Positions 35,146-46,050 of a stretch of 64,000 nucleotides of DNA are shown one piece after another; position 1 is the first letter of the stretch; the number at the start of each line of letters is the position of its first letter. Below the pieces are notes generated by a model. It was not told where the DNA came from. It did no database searches and saw only the letters and a program-made list of their open reading frames with translations. The position numbers and the translations under genes are program-made. The DNA is from Perca fluviatilis (Eukaryota > Chordata > Actinopteri > Perciformes > Percidae). The stretch spans positions 23,817,079 through 23,881,078 of the forward strand of contig NC_053114.1 of assembly GCF_010015445.1 (NCBI RefSeq). Reading direction: 5' to 3'.

Positions 35146-36405
35146 CTGTGGGCCAGTCCTACATGTTACCTGGCAACCTCAAGGTGACAACAAGACAGCT
35201 TTTTCCACTCCTTTGCTCTGCTAAGCGGCGGCTGGCTGTTAGCTTCATATTCACCTTACAGTGGTATCGATCTTCTCAATCAACTCTCGCCAAGAAAGTA
35301 AATACGCATATTTTCCAAAATGTCCAACTATTCCTTCAATCAGGGATTAATACATAATGTAAATAGTTGGCCTTCCCTGCTGTGTTGTCCTAACTAGAGG
35401 GTTTCAGCTTCTTTATCATCATTGAGGTTATCGGCATAAAGTTTTGGAGTGACAGGTTACTGCTGAAATCATAAATGACCCCAGGTAAATTAGCGGGCCT
35501 TTTCAGTCAGGGATTTTGACTGTGGAGTGACTCACGCTGTTTGTTCCAGCCCTACGGAGGCACGCACAGCAACAGTCAGAAATACTTTAACCAAATGCCG
35601 CACTTCAGCGTAAAACTCCAGTCAGCTTGTCCCCTGCTCTCGTTGCCTCTTAGCAGAAATCTACAACAGTAACACAAACTGGCAGATTAGTCTCAACAGT
35701 TTAGAATTTGCCACAATAATGATAGCCTCAGCCTTCCTGCTATTTGGCCTTGGCAAGCAAGAGAAAGATTCATAAAATAAGCAATCTTATACAAACCAAA
35801 GCATATTTTTAAACTATTCGTATTAATTTTTTTTTAATGTACACTTTGGGCAGTCCAAATTTTAAAACTCTAACAACAGTTGTCTATTGCTATTGTAGGC
35901 ATTATTGTAAATGATCTTGTTATCTCTACTAAATGTTTGTAGCAGTTTCACACTAATAGTCCAAGGACAACTTAATTAAATGACATTACTAAAGAGATAC
36001 AGTTTAGATCTGTCCCTTTTTTCCTGCAACAGTAAGTTACAGAAAACAGAGATATACGTTTGAGAGATACTGCCAAAACACAAGTTGTGTGTGTAAGTGT
36101 TTTAAAAAGAAGACGGGCCTGTGTTTAGACAGGGGCATCCTGTGCTGGTAAAACAAGAAGAAACATGTCTCCAGATCACCACGCCTCACAGAATAAGAAA
36201 AAGGCCAGACATCCCATTATATTCGTTAAATTGTTCACAACTGTTCTCTGTTTACATGGTTTCATGATTAATGGAAAACCTGACACTCCAGTCAGTTTGT
36301 GTTTCAGAGATGTTGTATTTAAACTTTGTTAACATAAGAAGAACACTTGTCAAACATTTAGATATTAATCATTAGTACTGTAATAGCTACAGGTCTCAGG
36401 CTAAT
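35146..36405. other. Intergenic, nothing recognised
   Basis: No exon, RNA gene or bounded repeat identified. Short ORFs lack recognisable motifs. Confidence 0.4.
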
Positions 36406-36476
<71 letters not shown>

Positions 36477-36560
36477 CTTTATTCATCCCGAAGGAAATTT
36501 TAGGCATCCAGTAGCTTAGAAAACCATGACACAACAAACACATATACACATATTTCACAC
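36406..36560 (-). mobile_element. (GATA)n microsatellite joined to an inverted LINE 3' tail
   Basis: About 70 bases of GATA repeat (36406-36476) run directly into CTTTATTCATCCCGAAGGAA. Read on the minus strand this is TTCGGGATGAATAAAG followed by a (TATC)n tail, the usual 3' end of Rex1/CR1-type LINEs in fish. The rest of the element is not recognisable. Confidence 0.65.
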
Positions 36561-37182
36561 ATACACATACATAAAAATCACTCACAGAAATGCAATGACC
36601 ATGATAAGGTGCTATGGTAGAGTGTGTGCAATGGTGGTAGTGCAAAAGTGACCAGTGCAGGGATTGAACAGTGCAACAGATTATTATTAAATATGAACTA
36701 TGACTATGAAATATTAACTGGCTATGAATAAGAACAATATATAATAGGGAATAAATCATAAGATGTTATGACCACAGTCCAGATTGTGTAGGATGGCTAA
36801 TATAGCCTATAATACAGTTGTACAGCAGACAAAGTGATATAATGGTAGGGGCTGAGAGAGACAGGCTCATGCTGAAAAGTCCATTTCTCCCCTCCCCCTT
36901 TGTGTGGTATTGAAGAGTTGGATGGCCCTGGGGACAATATAATATCACAACAGATACAGATTACGGGTGATGTAAAAGTCCATCAGAAAAACCAAAGTAA
37001 CTGATTATCAAATTTGGATATAGAATTAGGTACGTTTACACTTCACTTGAGAATTTCCATTTTACTTATCCTACTTATACTAATACTCCACTAAATTTCA
37101 GAGAGGATTTATTCCTCATTATTTTGCATATTACGTTTTGTAAATAATATTAGTATTGTTAGAAATCAAACAACCTAGCTGT

Positions 37183-37640
37183 TCAGTCAGGAACACTCTC
37201 GTCATAGATTTAACCATGTATTGCAACAAATGGAAATAATGGAATAAGTTATGCTTGGCGCTGATGGCTCCGCTCTTGATAATGCTCCCTGGATCAGTCA
37301 AGCTGAAACAGGGAGCACCATGCAGAAACCCCCCTGGGTAAAAAAAAAAAGAGTGAGCCAAAAGAAAGACATTGAAAACCATTTTAAACTTTGAGTCATG
37401 TTAGGACTCTGAACTAGGAAGGTGGAGGCTGGAGTGGTGGAGGCGAAGTGTTGCCAGCAGCAGCAGTGAGTGAAGCAGCGTCAGTGTAGCAGGGACCAGT
37501 GAGGAGGGAGTCATATTTAAAAGGACCACCTTGATGTGAGAATGGCTGTGATTGGTGTGTGTCTGATAGGAATGATAATTCAATTAGTGGGTGTATGACT
37601 TCTGTGTCCTGCATGAACTAAAGCTAAGCTTAATTATACA
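37183..37640 (+). repeat. Dispersed repeat, copy 1 (inverted copy at 58786-59208)
   Basis: Runs from TCAGTCAGGAACACTCTCGTC to about TGAACTAAAGC. It aligns along nearly its whole length with the reverse complement of 58786-59208, including a CAG tract (4 units here, 9 in the other copy). No coding potential, and no terminal inverted repeats were found. Confidence 0.75.
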
Positions 37641-38119
37641 AAATATTTCAAATTACAGTACTACCAATTTGACCAGCAGCAACATTAAAATATGACAGGT
37701 TTGCAGATTATATTACATATTACAGGTCTGTCAGGTTAATTCATCAGTAATAACAATAACATATTATAATATATATATATATAATATAAAACTGACAAGG
37801 GCCATTCTGCTACATGAGTACTTTTATTTGTTATACTTAAACTCACATTTTACATATGATATTTACTGTTCGATACTCTAGTAATTTAGTATTGCACTTC
37901 ATCATAGTTGGGGAACTCACAAGAGACAGATTGAGAAAAAGAATGGTCAAAATCGGAGCAGCAGAGGCTGAGATATCCAGACATTTATTCCCCAGTAAAG
38001 TCTGGATCAATGACAGTTCATTTCCAGTTCTCTTCGGGAAACAACAACAAACTTTGAGCTAGCAAGCTACACGCTGAAAATGGCTATATGAGTATTTTCA
38101 TTTTTCTTAGTTTTGAAGA

Positions 38120-38154
38120 AGTCATTCCCTGCTTGTAATAAGCAGGGAATGACT
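38120..38154. repeat. Perfect 15-bp hairpin
   Basis: AGTCATTCCCTGCTT, a five-base loop GTAAT, then the exact inverse AAGCAGGGAATGACT. It lies about 180 bases before the LINE insertion. There is no U-tract or known RNA context. Confidence 0.85.
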
Positions 38155-38334
38155 GTAAAGATTTACAAAAAATATATATATATATATTTACTATCTAACT
38201 GGGTCTAGGGCGTTTTGGGACCGATTGGCGGGGTTTGCTATGGACAAAATACAATATGGTTTACGTTACTCCATGGATGTATTAAGATCGCTAATAGTGT
38301 TTTGCAAATGTTTTATAAAGTAGGCTGTATTTAC

Positions 38335-41054
38335 AAGCCCCCAGCTGAGCGCCGCTACGTTGGAGTTTAGAACGGTGGACGAGAGGGTCGCCTCCCTACG
38401 CCTGCGGGTTGTGGGGGGGAAAACTCTGACTGTTGTTTGTGCATATGCACCAAACAGGAGTTCGGAGTATTCGGCCTTCTTGGAGACCTTGAGTGGAGTC
38501 CTGCATGGGGCGCCAGTGGGGGACTCCATTGTTCTGCTGGGGGACTTCAACGCACGTGGGCAATGATGGAGACACCTGGAGACGTGATTGGGAGGAACGG
38601 CCTCCCTGATCTAAACCAGAGTGGTTGTTTGTTGTTGGACTTCTGTGCTAGTCATGGATTGTCTATAACTAACGAACACCATGTTCGAACATAGGGATGC
38701 TCATAAGTGTACCTGGTACCAGAGCACCCTAGGCCGAAGGTCAATGATCGATTTTATAATCGTTTCATCTGATCTGAGGCCGTATGTTTTGGACACTCGG
38801 GTGAAGAGAGGGGCAGAGCTGTCAACCGATCACCATCTGGTGGTGAGTTGGGTCAGGGGGTGGGGGAAGACTCTGGACAGACCTGGTATGCCCAAACGTG
38901 TAGTGGGATGTCGAGCTGCAAACTGGGAACGTCTGGAGGAGGCCCCTGTCCAACGGACTTTCAACTCGCACCTCCGGCGGAGCTTTTCGTGCATCCCTGT
39001 GGAGGCTGGGGGCATTGAACCCGAGTGGACAATGTTCAAAGTTTCCATTGCTGAAGCTGCGGCGAGGAGCTGTGGTCTTAGGGTCTTAGGTGCCTCAAGG
39101 GGCGGTAACCCACGAACACCGTGGTGGACACTGGTGGTCAGGGAAGCCGTCCGACTGAAGAAGGAGTCTTTCCGGGATATGTTATCCCAGAGGACTCCGG
39201 AGGCAGTTGCAGGGTACCGAAGGGCCCGAAGGGCTGCAGCCTCTGCCGTGAAAGAGGCAAAGCAGCGGGTGTGGGAGAAGTTTGGAGAAGACATGGAGAA
39301 GGACTTTCGGTCGGCACCAAAGTGCTTCTGGAAAACTGTTCGCCACCTCAGGAGGGGGAAGCGGGGAACCATCCAAGCTGTGTACAGTAAGGATGGGACA
39401 CTGTTGACCTCAACTGAGGAGGTAATAGGGCAGTGGAAGGAGCATTTTGAGGAACTCCTGAATCCGACTATTACACCCTCTGTGTTAGAGGCAGAGCTGG
39501 AGGATGACGGGATTGTGCGTTCGATTTCCCGGCGCAAGTCACTGATGTAGTCAAACAACTCCACAGTGGCAAAGCCCGGGGATTGATGAGATCCGTCCAG
39601 AAATGCTCAAGGCTCTGGGTGTGGAAGGGGCTGTCCTGGTTGACACGCGTTCTTCAACATTGCGTGGAAGTCTGGAACAGTGCCAAAGGAGTGGCAGACT
39701 GGGGTGGTGGTTCCCTTTTTAAAAGGGGGACCAGAGGGTGTGTGCCAATTACAAGGGTATCACACTTCTCAGCCTCCCTGGTAAAGTCTACTCCAAGGTG
39801 CTGGAAAGGAGGGTTCCGGCCGATAGTCGAACCTCAGGTTGAGGAGGAACAATGCGGATTCCGTCCTGGTGCGTGGAACAACGGACCAGCTCTTCACTTC
39901 GCAAGGATCCTGGAGGGGCCTGGGGTATGCCCAACCGGTCTACATGTGTTTTGTGGATTTGGAGAAGGTGTATGACCGGGTCCCCCGGAGATACTGTGGG
40001 AGGTGCTGCGGGAGTATGGGGTGAGGGGGTCTATCTACAGGGCCATCCAATCTCGTACGACCAAAGTGAGAGCTGTGTCCGGGTTCTCCGGCAGTAAGTC
40101 GGACTCGTTTCAGGTGAGGGTTGGCCTCCGCCAGGGCTGCGCTTTGTCACCAATCCTGTTTGTAATATTTACGGACAGGATATCGGGTAGTCGGGTGGGG
40201 AGGGGTTGCAGTTCGGTGGGCTGGGGATCTCATCGCTGCTTTTTGCAGATGATGTGGTCCTGATGGCATCATCGGCCTGCGACCTTCAGCTCACTGGATC
40301 GGTTCGCAGCCCGAGTGTGAAGCGGTTGGGATGAGGATCAGCACCTCTAAATCGGAGGCCATAGTTCTCAGCAGGAAACCGATGGAATGCCTTCTCCGGG
40401 TAGGGAATGAGTCCCTTACCCCAAGTGAAGGAGTTCAAGTACCTTGGGGTTTTGTTCGCGCGTGAGGGGACAATGGAGCGGGAGATTGGTCGGAGAATCG
40501 GTACGCCGCGGTGCGGTATTACATTCCATCTATCGCACCGTTGTGATGAAAAGAGAGCTGAGCCAGAAGGCAAAGCTCTCGATCTACCGGTCAGTTTTCG
40601 TTCCTACCCTCACCTATGGTCATGAAGGCTGGGTCATGACCGAAAGAACGAGATCCAGGGTGCAAGCGGCCGAAATGGGTTTCCTCAGGAGGGTGGCTGG
40701 CGTCTCCCTTAGAAAGGGTGAGAAGCTCAGTCATCCGTGAGGAGCTTCGAGATGAGCCGCTGCTCCTTTGCGTCGAAAAGAGCCAGTTGAGGTGGTTCGG
40801 GCATCTGGTAAGGATGCCCCTGGCCGCCCTAGGGAGGTGTTCCAGGCACGTCCAGCTGGGAGGAGGCCTCCGGGAAGACCCAGGACTAGGTGGAGGGATT
40901 ATATCTCCAACCTGGCCTGGGAACGCCTCGGGATCCCCCAGTCGGAGCTGGTTAATGTTGCTCGGGAAAGGGAAGTTTGGGGTCCCCTGCTGGAGCTGCT
41001 CCCCCCGCGACCCGACACCGGATAAGCGGACGAAGATGGATGGAAGATGGATGG
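38335..41054 (+). mobile_element. RTE/Rex3-like LINE, 5' truncated, endonuclease and RT broken by frameshifts
   Basis: A 13-bp target duplication (AGGCTGTATTTAC) flanks the element at 38322-38334 and 41055-41067, and it ends in a GATGGATGGAA-type tail as in Rex3 elements. In order: endonuclease pieces (AYAPN and LLGDFNA; then MIDFIIVSSDLRPYV and STDHHLVV, 38360-38860); a 289-codon open stretch (38681-39550) linking to RT; RT fragments EEQCGFRPG, CFVDLEKVYDRVPR, LRQGCALSPILF, an ADDVVLMAS box near 40250 and EFKYLGVLF; and the C-terminal LAWERLGIPQSEL. At least five frame changes make it inactive. Large open frames on the opposite strand are shadows. Confidence 0.85.
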
Positions 41055-41067
41055 AGGCTGTATTTAC

Positions 41068-42474
41068 GATGTTTTTTTAGATCTCAAGAATACACACAGA
41101 GACACTGAATGTAAGTATAACTTTTGTTTGTTGACAAGAGAACACCACACGGCACCTTTAAGTAAAGGATATAAATGCTTCTTCCACTGCTGTCCACCAG
41201 GGAAAACCGTAGAAACTTGGATGAAATGTAGGTTCATAAACTCAATGGGCAAAGTTAGAAAAGAGTTAGAGAAGATGATGGGACGTATGGGATGTTAACC
41301 CCAGGGAGCGGCCATTTCTTAGTGATGCCATCCTCCAAACTCCAAAAGATGACAAGATGTCATTGTGGACCCAAGTAACTAAGAGGGCAAATAACATTCA
41401 CACATGGTCTGACATAGCAGCAGGACAGTCCTTGGTGAGACACAAACTTGGCTACAGTCAGTCAAAACTTTGATTCTGTTGGCAGTTTCTGTCTCCCAGG
41501 TGTCCTCTGTTCAAATACATCTTTCACTCTGTGTGTTGCCTAACCGATACCGCTGTGCAGCCTTGCGAATGTATAAACACGTGCATGCATGTGCACGTGA
41601 ATGTGAGGCATGTATGAGTCTACAGTATATGCTTGTCTAAGAGTGAGTCTGTTCCCCTAAAGGTAAGCCTGTGGGACCTACGACGTTTCCTCTCACCCTA
41701 CTGTCAGGCGCTGCTCAGCTGTTTCCCTGCATGGCTTCTTAACGGTCTGGGGAGCAATGTACCCTCCTGTCCCTCCTCAGTACACCAACACATCCCGGTG
41801 ACCCAACCAGGGTTAAAGGTCCGCATGAAGCCTACAGCTAGCACTAAAGCGGTCACTCTGGAAAACTTTTCTTGTCTCCTCTGCTTCACTTTTACTGAGA
41901 TACAAGTGTGAGTTCACAGAGCATTGAAAAAATATTTCCCTGTGATATTGTTTTATTGTTACATTTTCACATTCAACTTGGTTCTAGCTCTTTATGTGAT
42001 TAGATAGGTTAGGTAGATAAGGATTGGATGGATGTGTAGTTTTGTCAAAATGTTATGTTGACATTCTTTTGTAGAGATTTCTCCAGTAGGATTAAGAAGA
42101 TGCACCTGTGCATTGTGAATAACATACACTTTGTTTTTAACTGAAATTAGTTAGTAAGCAGCATTTTGAACTTCAAGTGATGTGTTTAGTTCTCCCCTTT
42201 AATTTGCAATACTTCTATGTCAAAATAAGTTTCAATTTAGAAGCAGCTTCAAATTCAAAATCAAGTGCATGTGCCTTAAAAAAAGAGGTCCGACAGACAG
42301 AAAACACATCTCTGTACCAATGAGCTACAATGGCCAACACAGATTATGGGCACCATGAAAGTAAAAAACAACAACATGAATCTATGAAAGGCCCAACTAT
42401 GGATGGGCGATATGGATGAAATCATATATAACAGTACATGTAATTTTATGTCACAATACTAATACTGTATGTAG
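41068..42474. other. Intergenic, nothing recognised
   Basis: Continuation of the DNA interrupted by the LINE, with CACGGCACCTTTAAG near 41150 resembling a TTAA-type MITE end. The ORF at 41633-41911 has no motif or splice support. Confidence 0.4.
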
Positions 42475-42600
42475 GGTTGGGCATCGAGAACCGGTTCTAA
42501 ATTAAAACTTGTTCTAAAATTTGGATTCCTTTGGAATCATTAAGAAATAAAACTTTTGGTTCTGCTTATCGATTCCTAAACAATTAGGCTACACAGCGCA
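42475..42600 (+). repeat. hAT-like left terminus, truncated
   Basis: GGGTTGGGCATCGAGAACCG and following GGAATC/GATTCC words match the usual start of a fish hAT family. No inverted partner was found before the Tc1 fold-back at 43053. Confidence 0.45.
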
Positions 42601-43052
42601 GCCACAGTCTCTCTCTCTTTCGCTCAGCGGCTCAACCACACATTTGCTACACACACAATATGCACTGATTCGCATACTCATAACACCAGGCATCATTTTC
42701 AACCCAGTCATATGTTTTTCCCCAAGAGGCAATAAATGTTATCTTGCATTTTAACTCATTTGTTTATATAACTGTCATTTCATCTATGAAGTAAACAACC
42801 TTGCATGTGTCTGTCTCTGTGCGGTACACTGTTTCAAATGTTTGTACATTTGATGGCAACAATTGAGATTTTTCAGTATGGACCAAAGTGGTCAACCAAC
42901 CAACTTAACTTACATTGCCATCTATACAGCCACTAGCATTGCTAAAAATTTATATTGCCCACAATTATCTTATTCATCCAGAGACGTTAAAGGGATAGCT
43001 ACCATGCTAAACGGTATGGTGAAATCTCTGACGATAGGCATATTTATATCGG

Positions 43053-43586
43053 TACAGGCCAAAAGTTTGGACACACCTCATTCAATGCGTTTCCTTTTTA
43101 TTTTCATGACTATTTACATTGTAGATTCTCACTGAAAGCATCAAAACTATGAATGAACACATCTGGAATTATGTACTTAACAAAAAAGTGTGAAATAACT
43201 GAAAACATGTCTTATATTTTAGATTCTTCAAAGTAGCCACCCTTTGCTTTTTTTGATAACTCTGCAAACCCTTGGTGTTCTCTCAATGAGCTTCATGAGG
43301 TAGTCACCTGAAATGGTTTTCACTTCACAGGTGTGCTTTGTCAGGGTTAATTAGTGGAATTTTTTCCCTTATTAATAAAAAAGCAAAGGGTGGCTACTTT
43401 GAAGAATCTAAAATATAAGACATGTTTTCAGTTATTTCACACTTTTTTGTTAAGTACATAATTCCATATGTGTTCATTCATAGTTTTGATGCCTTCAGTG
43501 AGAATCTACAATGTAAATAGTCATGAAAATGAAAAAGGAAATGCATTGAATGAGAAGGTGTGTCCAAACTTTTGGCCTCTACTGTA
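43053..43586. mobile_element. Tc1/mariner-type fold-back MITE with long inverted repeats
   Basis: Two arms of about 200 bases (43053-43255 and about 43378-43586) are near-perfect inverted copies, with TA at both outer borders. The terminal sequence reads GGCCAAAAGTTTGGACACAC and its inverse. A loop of about 120 bases separates them. No transposase is encoded. Confidence 0.9.
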
Positions 43587-43899
43587 TATCTTCATATCGC
43601 CCATGGTCCCAACCACCTACTGTCAGATGCTGTCCTCATTTGTGCAACTACTGACATTAATCACAGGACATACAGTGTTTCCTCTAGGATTTTTAAACAA
43701 AGTCCTGTCGCTGGCCATCAGCCCGCTGTGATCCACTGCGCTTGGGTTTGCTAAAAAATTGAAACTCAAAGATGACTGCCAGGGAAAACGACAGGGCTCC
43801 GGTAAGTTGTCCAGTTTGCTGTTTGTGTACAATGAAACTCAGGGCTCCAATAGTCGAACTTGAATTTTTTAATCTTAATTTAATTTAATTAATCTGAAT

Positions 43900-44720
43900 T
43901 AGGGATGCACCGAATATTCGGCCACCGAAAAAAAGGGCATTTTCGGCCGAAATACTTTTATCACCGAAACAATACGGCCGAAAATGTTGTGATGACGTAA
44001 ACAGAAAACGCGACCTGCACGTGTGTCAGTATCCGATCCACCTGCAAAGCGTCTCCTAAGCAAAGAGGTTGAGACGGACCACGGAGTGAAAACAATGAAA
44101 AGTACGCTCTTAGAGTCTGTCAGCACACATTTCAGTGGGATCTGTTCGGATCCTCTGCACTTCATCGCGACTGTACTTGATCCGCGTTATAAAGACCATT
44201 ACTTGGATGCGGAAATAAAGCAGGGCGCACGAGAAATTATCCAGGCCGCGATGGATGCGGAGAACCCGCGTGGAGACGCGAGGGCGGCCCAGCGCGGAGA
44301 TCAGAGCGCAGAAAAAGACTTGTCTCTCTGCACCAGATGAGGGGCATGCACCCTCGTTGTCTGATATGTTCAGTGAAATCCTGTAAGAAAGTGCCTCAAT
44401 TAATAATATTAATAATAATAATAATAATAATAATAACAATAGGTAAGCTATTCTGTTCTTAGGCTACTGTATACTGTATGTGACTATCAGATTGTAGCCA
44501 TATTTCTGCTAGATATTTTTTTAATTAAACTTTAATATTAATTTATACAATTGCAATGCCTTGATTTTAGTAAAGTTAGTACACAGTCATAGCCATAAAT
44601 GCAATGGTACTAATAATTGGCTTAATTTCTTTCGGTGTTTCGGTTTCGGTTTTCGGTCTTGGTTTCCTCTTTTTTCGGTTTTCGGTTTCAGCCAAGAATT
44701 TTCATTTCGGTGCATCACTA
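43900..44720 (+). mobile_element. hAT element, internally deleted, 821 bp
   Basis: The 8-bp duplication ATCTGAAT lies on both sides (43892-43899 and 44721-44728). Terminal inverted repeats are TAGGGATGCACCGAA and TTTCGGTGCATCACTA. Tracts of TTCGG/CCGAA words lie inside both ends. It keeps a fragment of transposase. An (AAT)n run occurs at about 44400-44436. Confidence 0.9.
44023..44340 (+). pseudogene. hAT (ZBED-like) transposase fragment
   Basis: A 105-codon ORF inside the hAT element. The block FIATVLDPRYKDHYL is typical of hAT transposases in the region just before the C-terminal dimerisation part. The N-terminal BED finger and the dimerisation domain are missing, so it cannot be active. 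Confidence 0.8.
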
Positions 44721-44728
44721 ATCTGAAT

Positions 44729-45271
44729 TGTAACCATTAAAAAAATCTATTCAAATTCAGCATTTGAAATTGCAAATTTTATTTCAAATTTTATTTTCAA
44801 AGATTTGAATACAGAACAAATAAATTCAGGTTAAGGTTTTCTAAGTAAACTATGTCAGTAGTAAGTATTCAGTGGCCATTAAAATTCAAATACTGTCTCT
44901 TATTTGCTTCCATACCTTTGTGGTTAGATAAACACTAAATTCATCAAATTCAGTGCTCCATATCGGGCAGCCGCTGCAAAATGTATATAATGGAAACTGA
45001 TATATTTTCCAATTCCTGAGTGCAGCCTCTTACTATTAGCTGAGTGATAATGAAGACACTCCATATTTTCAGTTAGCATTTTCAGTTAGCAAAGGATACT
45101 CTAGGCTACCAATCCATGGTACCGGTTAGAGACACAAGTGAGTGAAAGAGACACTACATCAAAGATGAGGCTGAGAATAAAACCCCATCCTGCGGTGGGT
45201 TTAATCCTTCAACACCTGCGATTTGAAGCACACTCCTTTGATGTTGTTGGTTCAGCTGGAGAGAAAGAGAC

Positions 45272-45330
<59 letters not shown>

Positions 45331-45590
45331 TAGACTTCATTTAACACAGAAGTAAAGTGAATGCAAGTTGACAGACTGGTGCGGATAGCAAATGAACTCC
45401 TCTATAGCTCTTTAATGATATAACTCCAGTAAGGTTTACTGCTCCATCTCACTGACAAAGTACTGTATGAAAATGCTGACAGGCTATCTCATGATGTCTA
45501 GAAGCAGTCAAAGCCAGCAGCAATTCATAAAGACACTAGTTGTTATTGAGCTTGTCTGGGATTTAAAAACATTTCTCCTTGATCCAGACC
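44729..45590. other. Intergenic with a (GA)n tract
   Basis: Pure (GA)26-type run at 45276-45327. The rest shows no gene or bounded repeat. Confidence 0.6.
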
Positions 45591-45594
45591 GCCC

Positions 45595-46050
45595 GCGTTA
45601 TTATGGATCCCACATAACTTCTAGGCAAGTCCCGCCCTACGAAGCAGCCTGATTCAATTCAATTTATTTTATTTTGATTGGTTGGGGTTAGGCATTGACC
45701 TCGAGTGGTTAAGGTTAGGATAGCCGACTGGTCAGGGGATAGGACCAGGGTTCTAAATTAGCACCGTTTACCAGCCAAATGCTGGTGAAATATGCAAGTG
45801 GCTGGTAGATTTGCTTCACTCACCAGCCAAAAAACCCAATGGTAATCTATTGAATGGCTGGTAATATTTGAACATTCATTAGCCATTTGGCTGGTAGACG
45901 AAAATGTTAATTTTGAAGCCTGGATAGGACCTGAACAAACTGGGCTACGTTACCTAGCGTAAGCATGGACTCCTTGCCAATGGTAGGGTGTGAATGCTAT
46001 TGAAGGGCGGGCCTTGCCTAGAAGTTGCATGGGCTCCATAATAACGCAGA
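45595..46050. mobile_element. Fold-back MITE, outer element interrupted by a hAT insertion
   Basis: Inverted ends of about 44 bases: GCGTTATTATGGATCCCACA at the left, and the right end read in reverse begins GCGTTATTATGGAGCCCATG. Both continue into a TTCTAGGCAAG segment. Removing the 177-bp insertion restores continuity with the partial copy at 2225-2370. Superfamily unknown. Confidence 0.8.
45746..45922. mobile_element. Nested hAT MITE, 177 bp
   Basis: Starts CAGGGTTCTAAATTAGC and ends TTAATTTTGAAGCCTG. It is flanked by the 8-bp repeat GATAGGAC (45738-45745 and 45923-45930). The repeated word CCAGCC/GGCTGG fills the interior. The unduplicated target survives at 2315-2322. Confidence 0.9.

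Noticed and set aside
38830..39564. 244-codon minus-strand ORF
   Set aside because: Shadow of the LINE coding strand, which has recognisable endonuclease and RT motifs in plus orientation.
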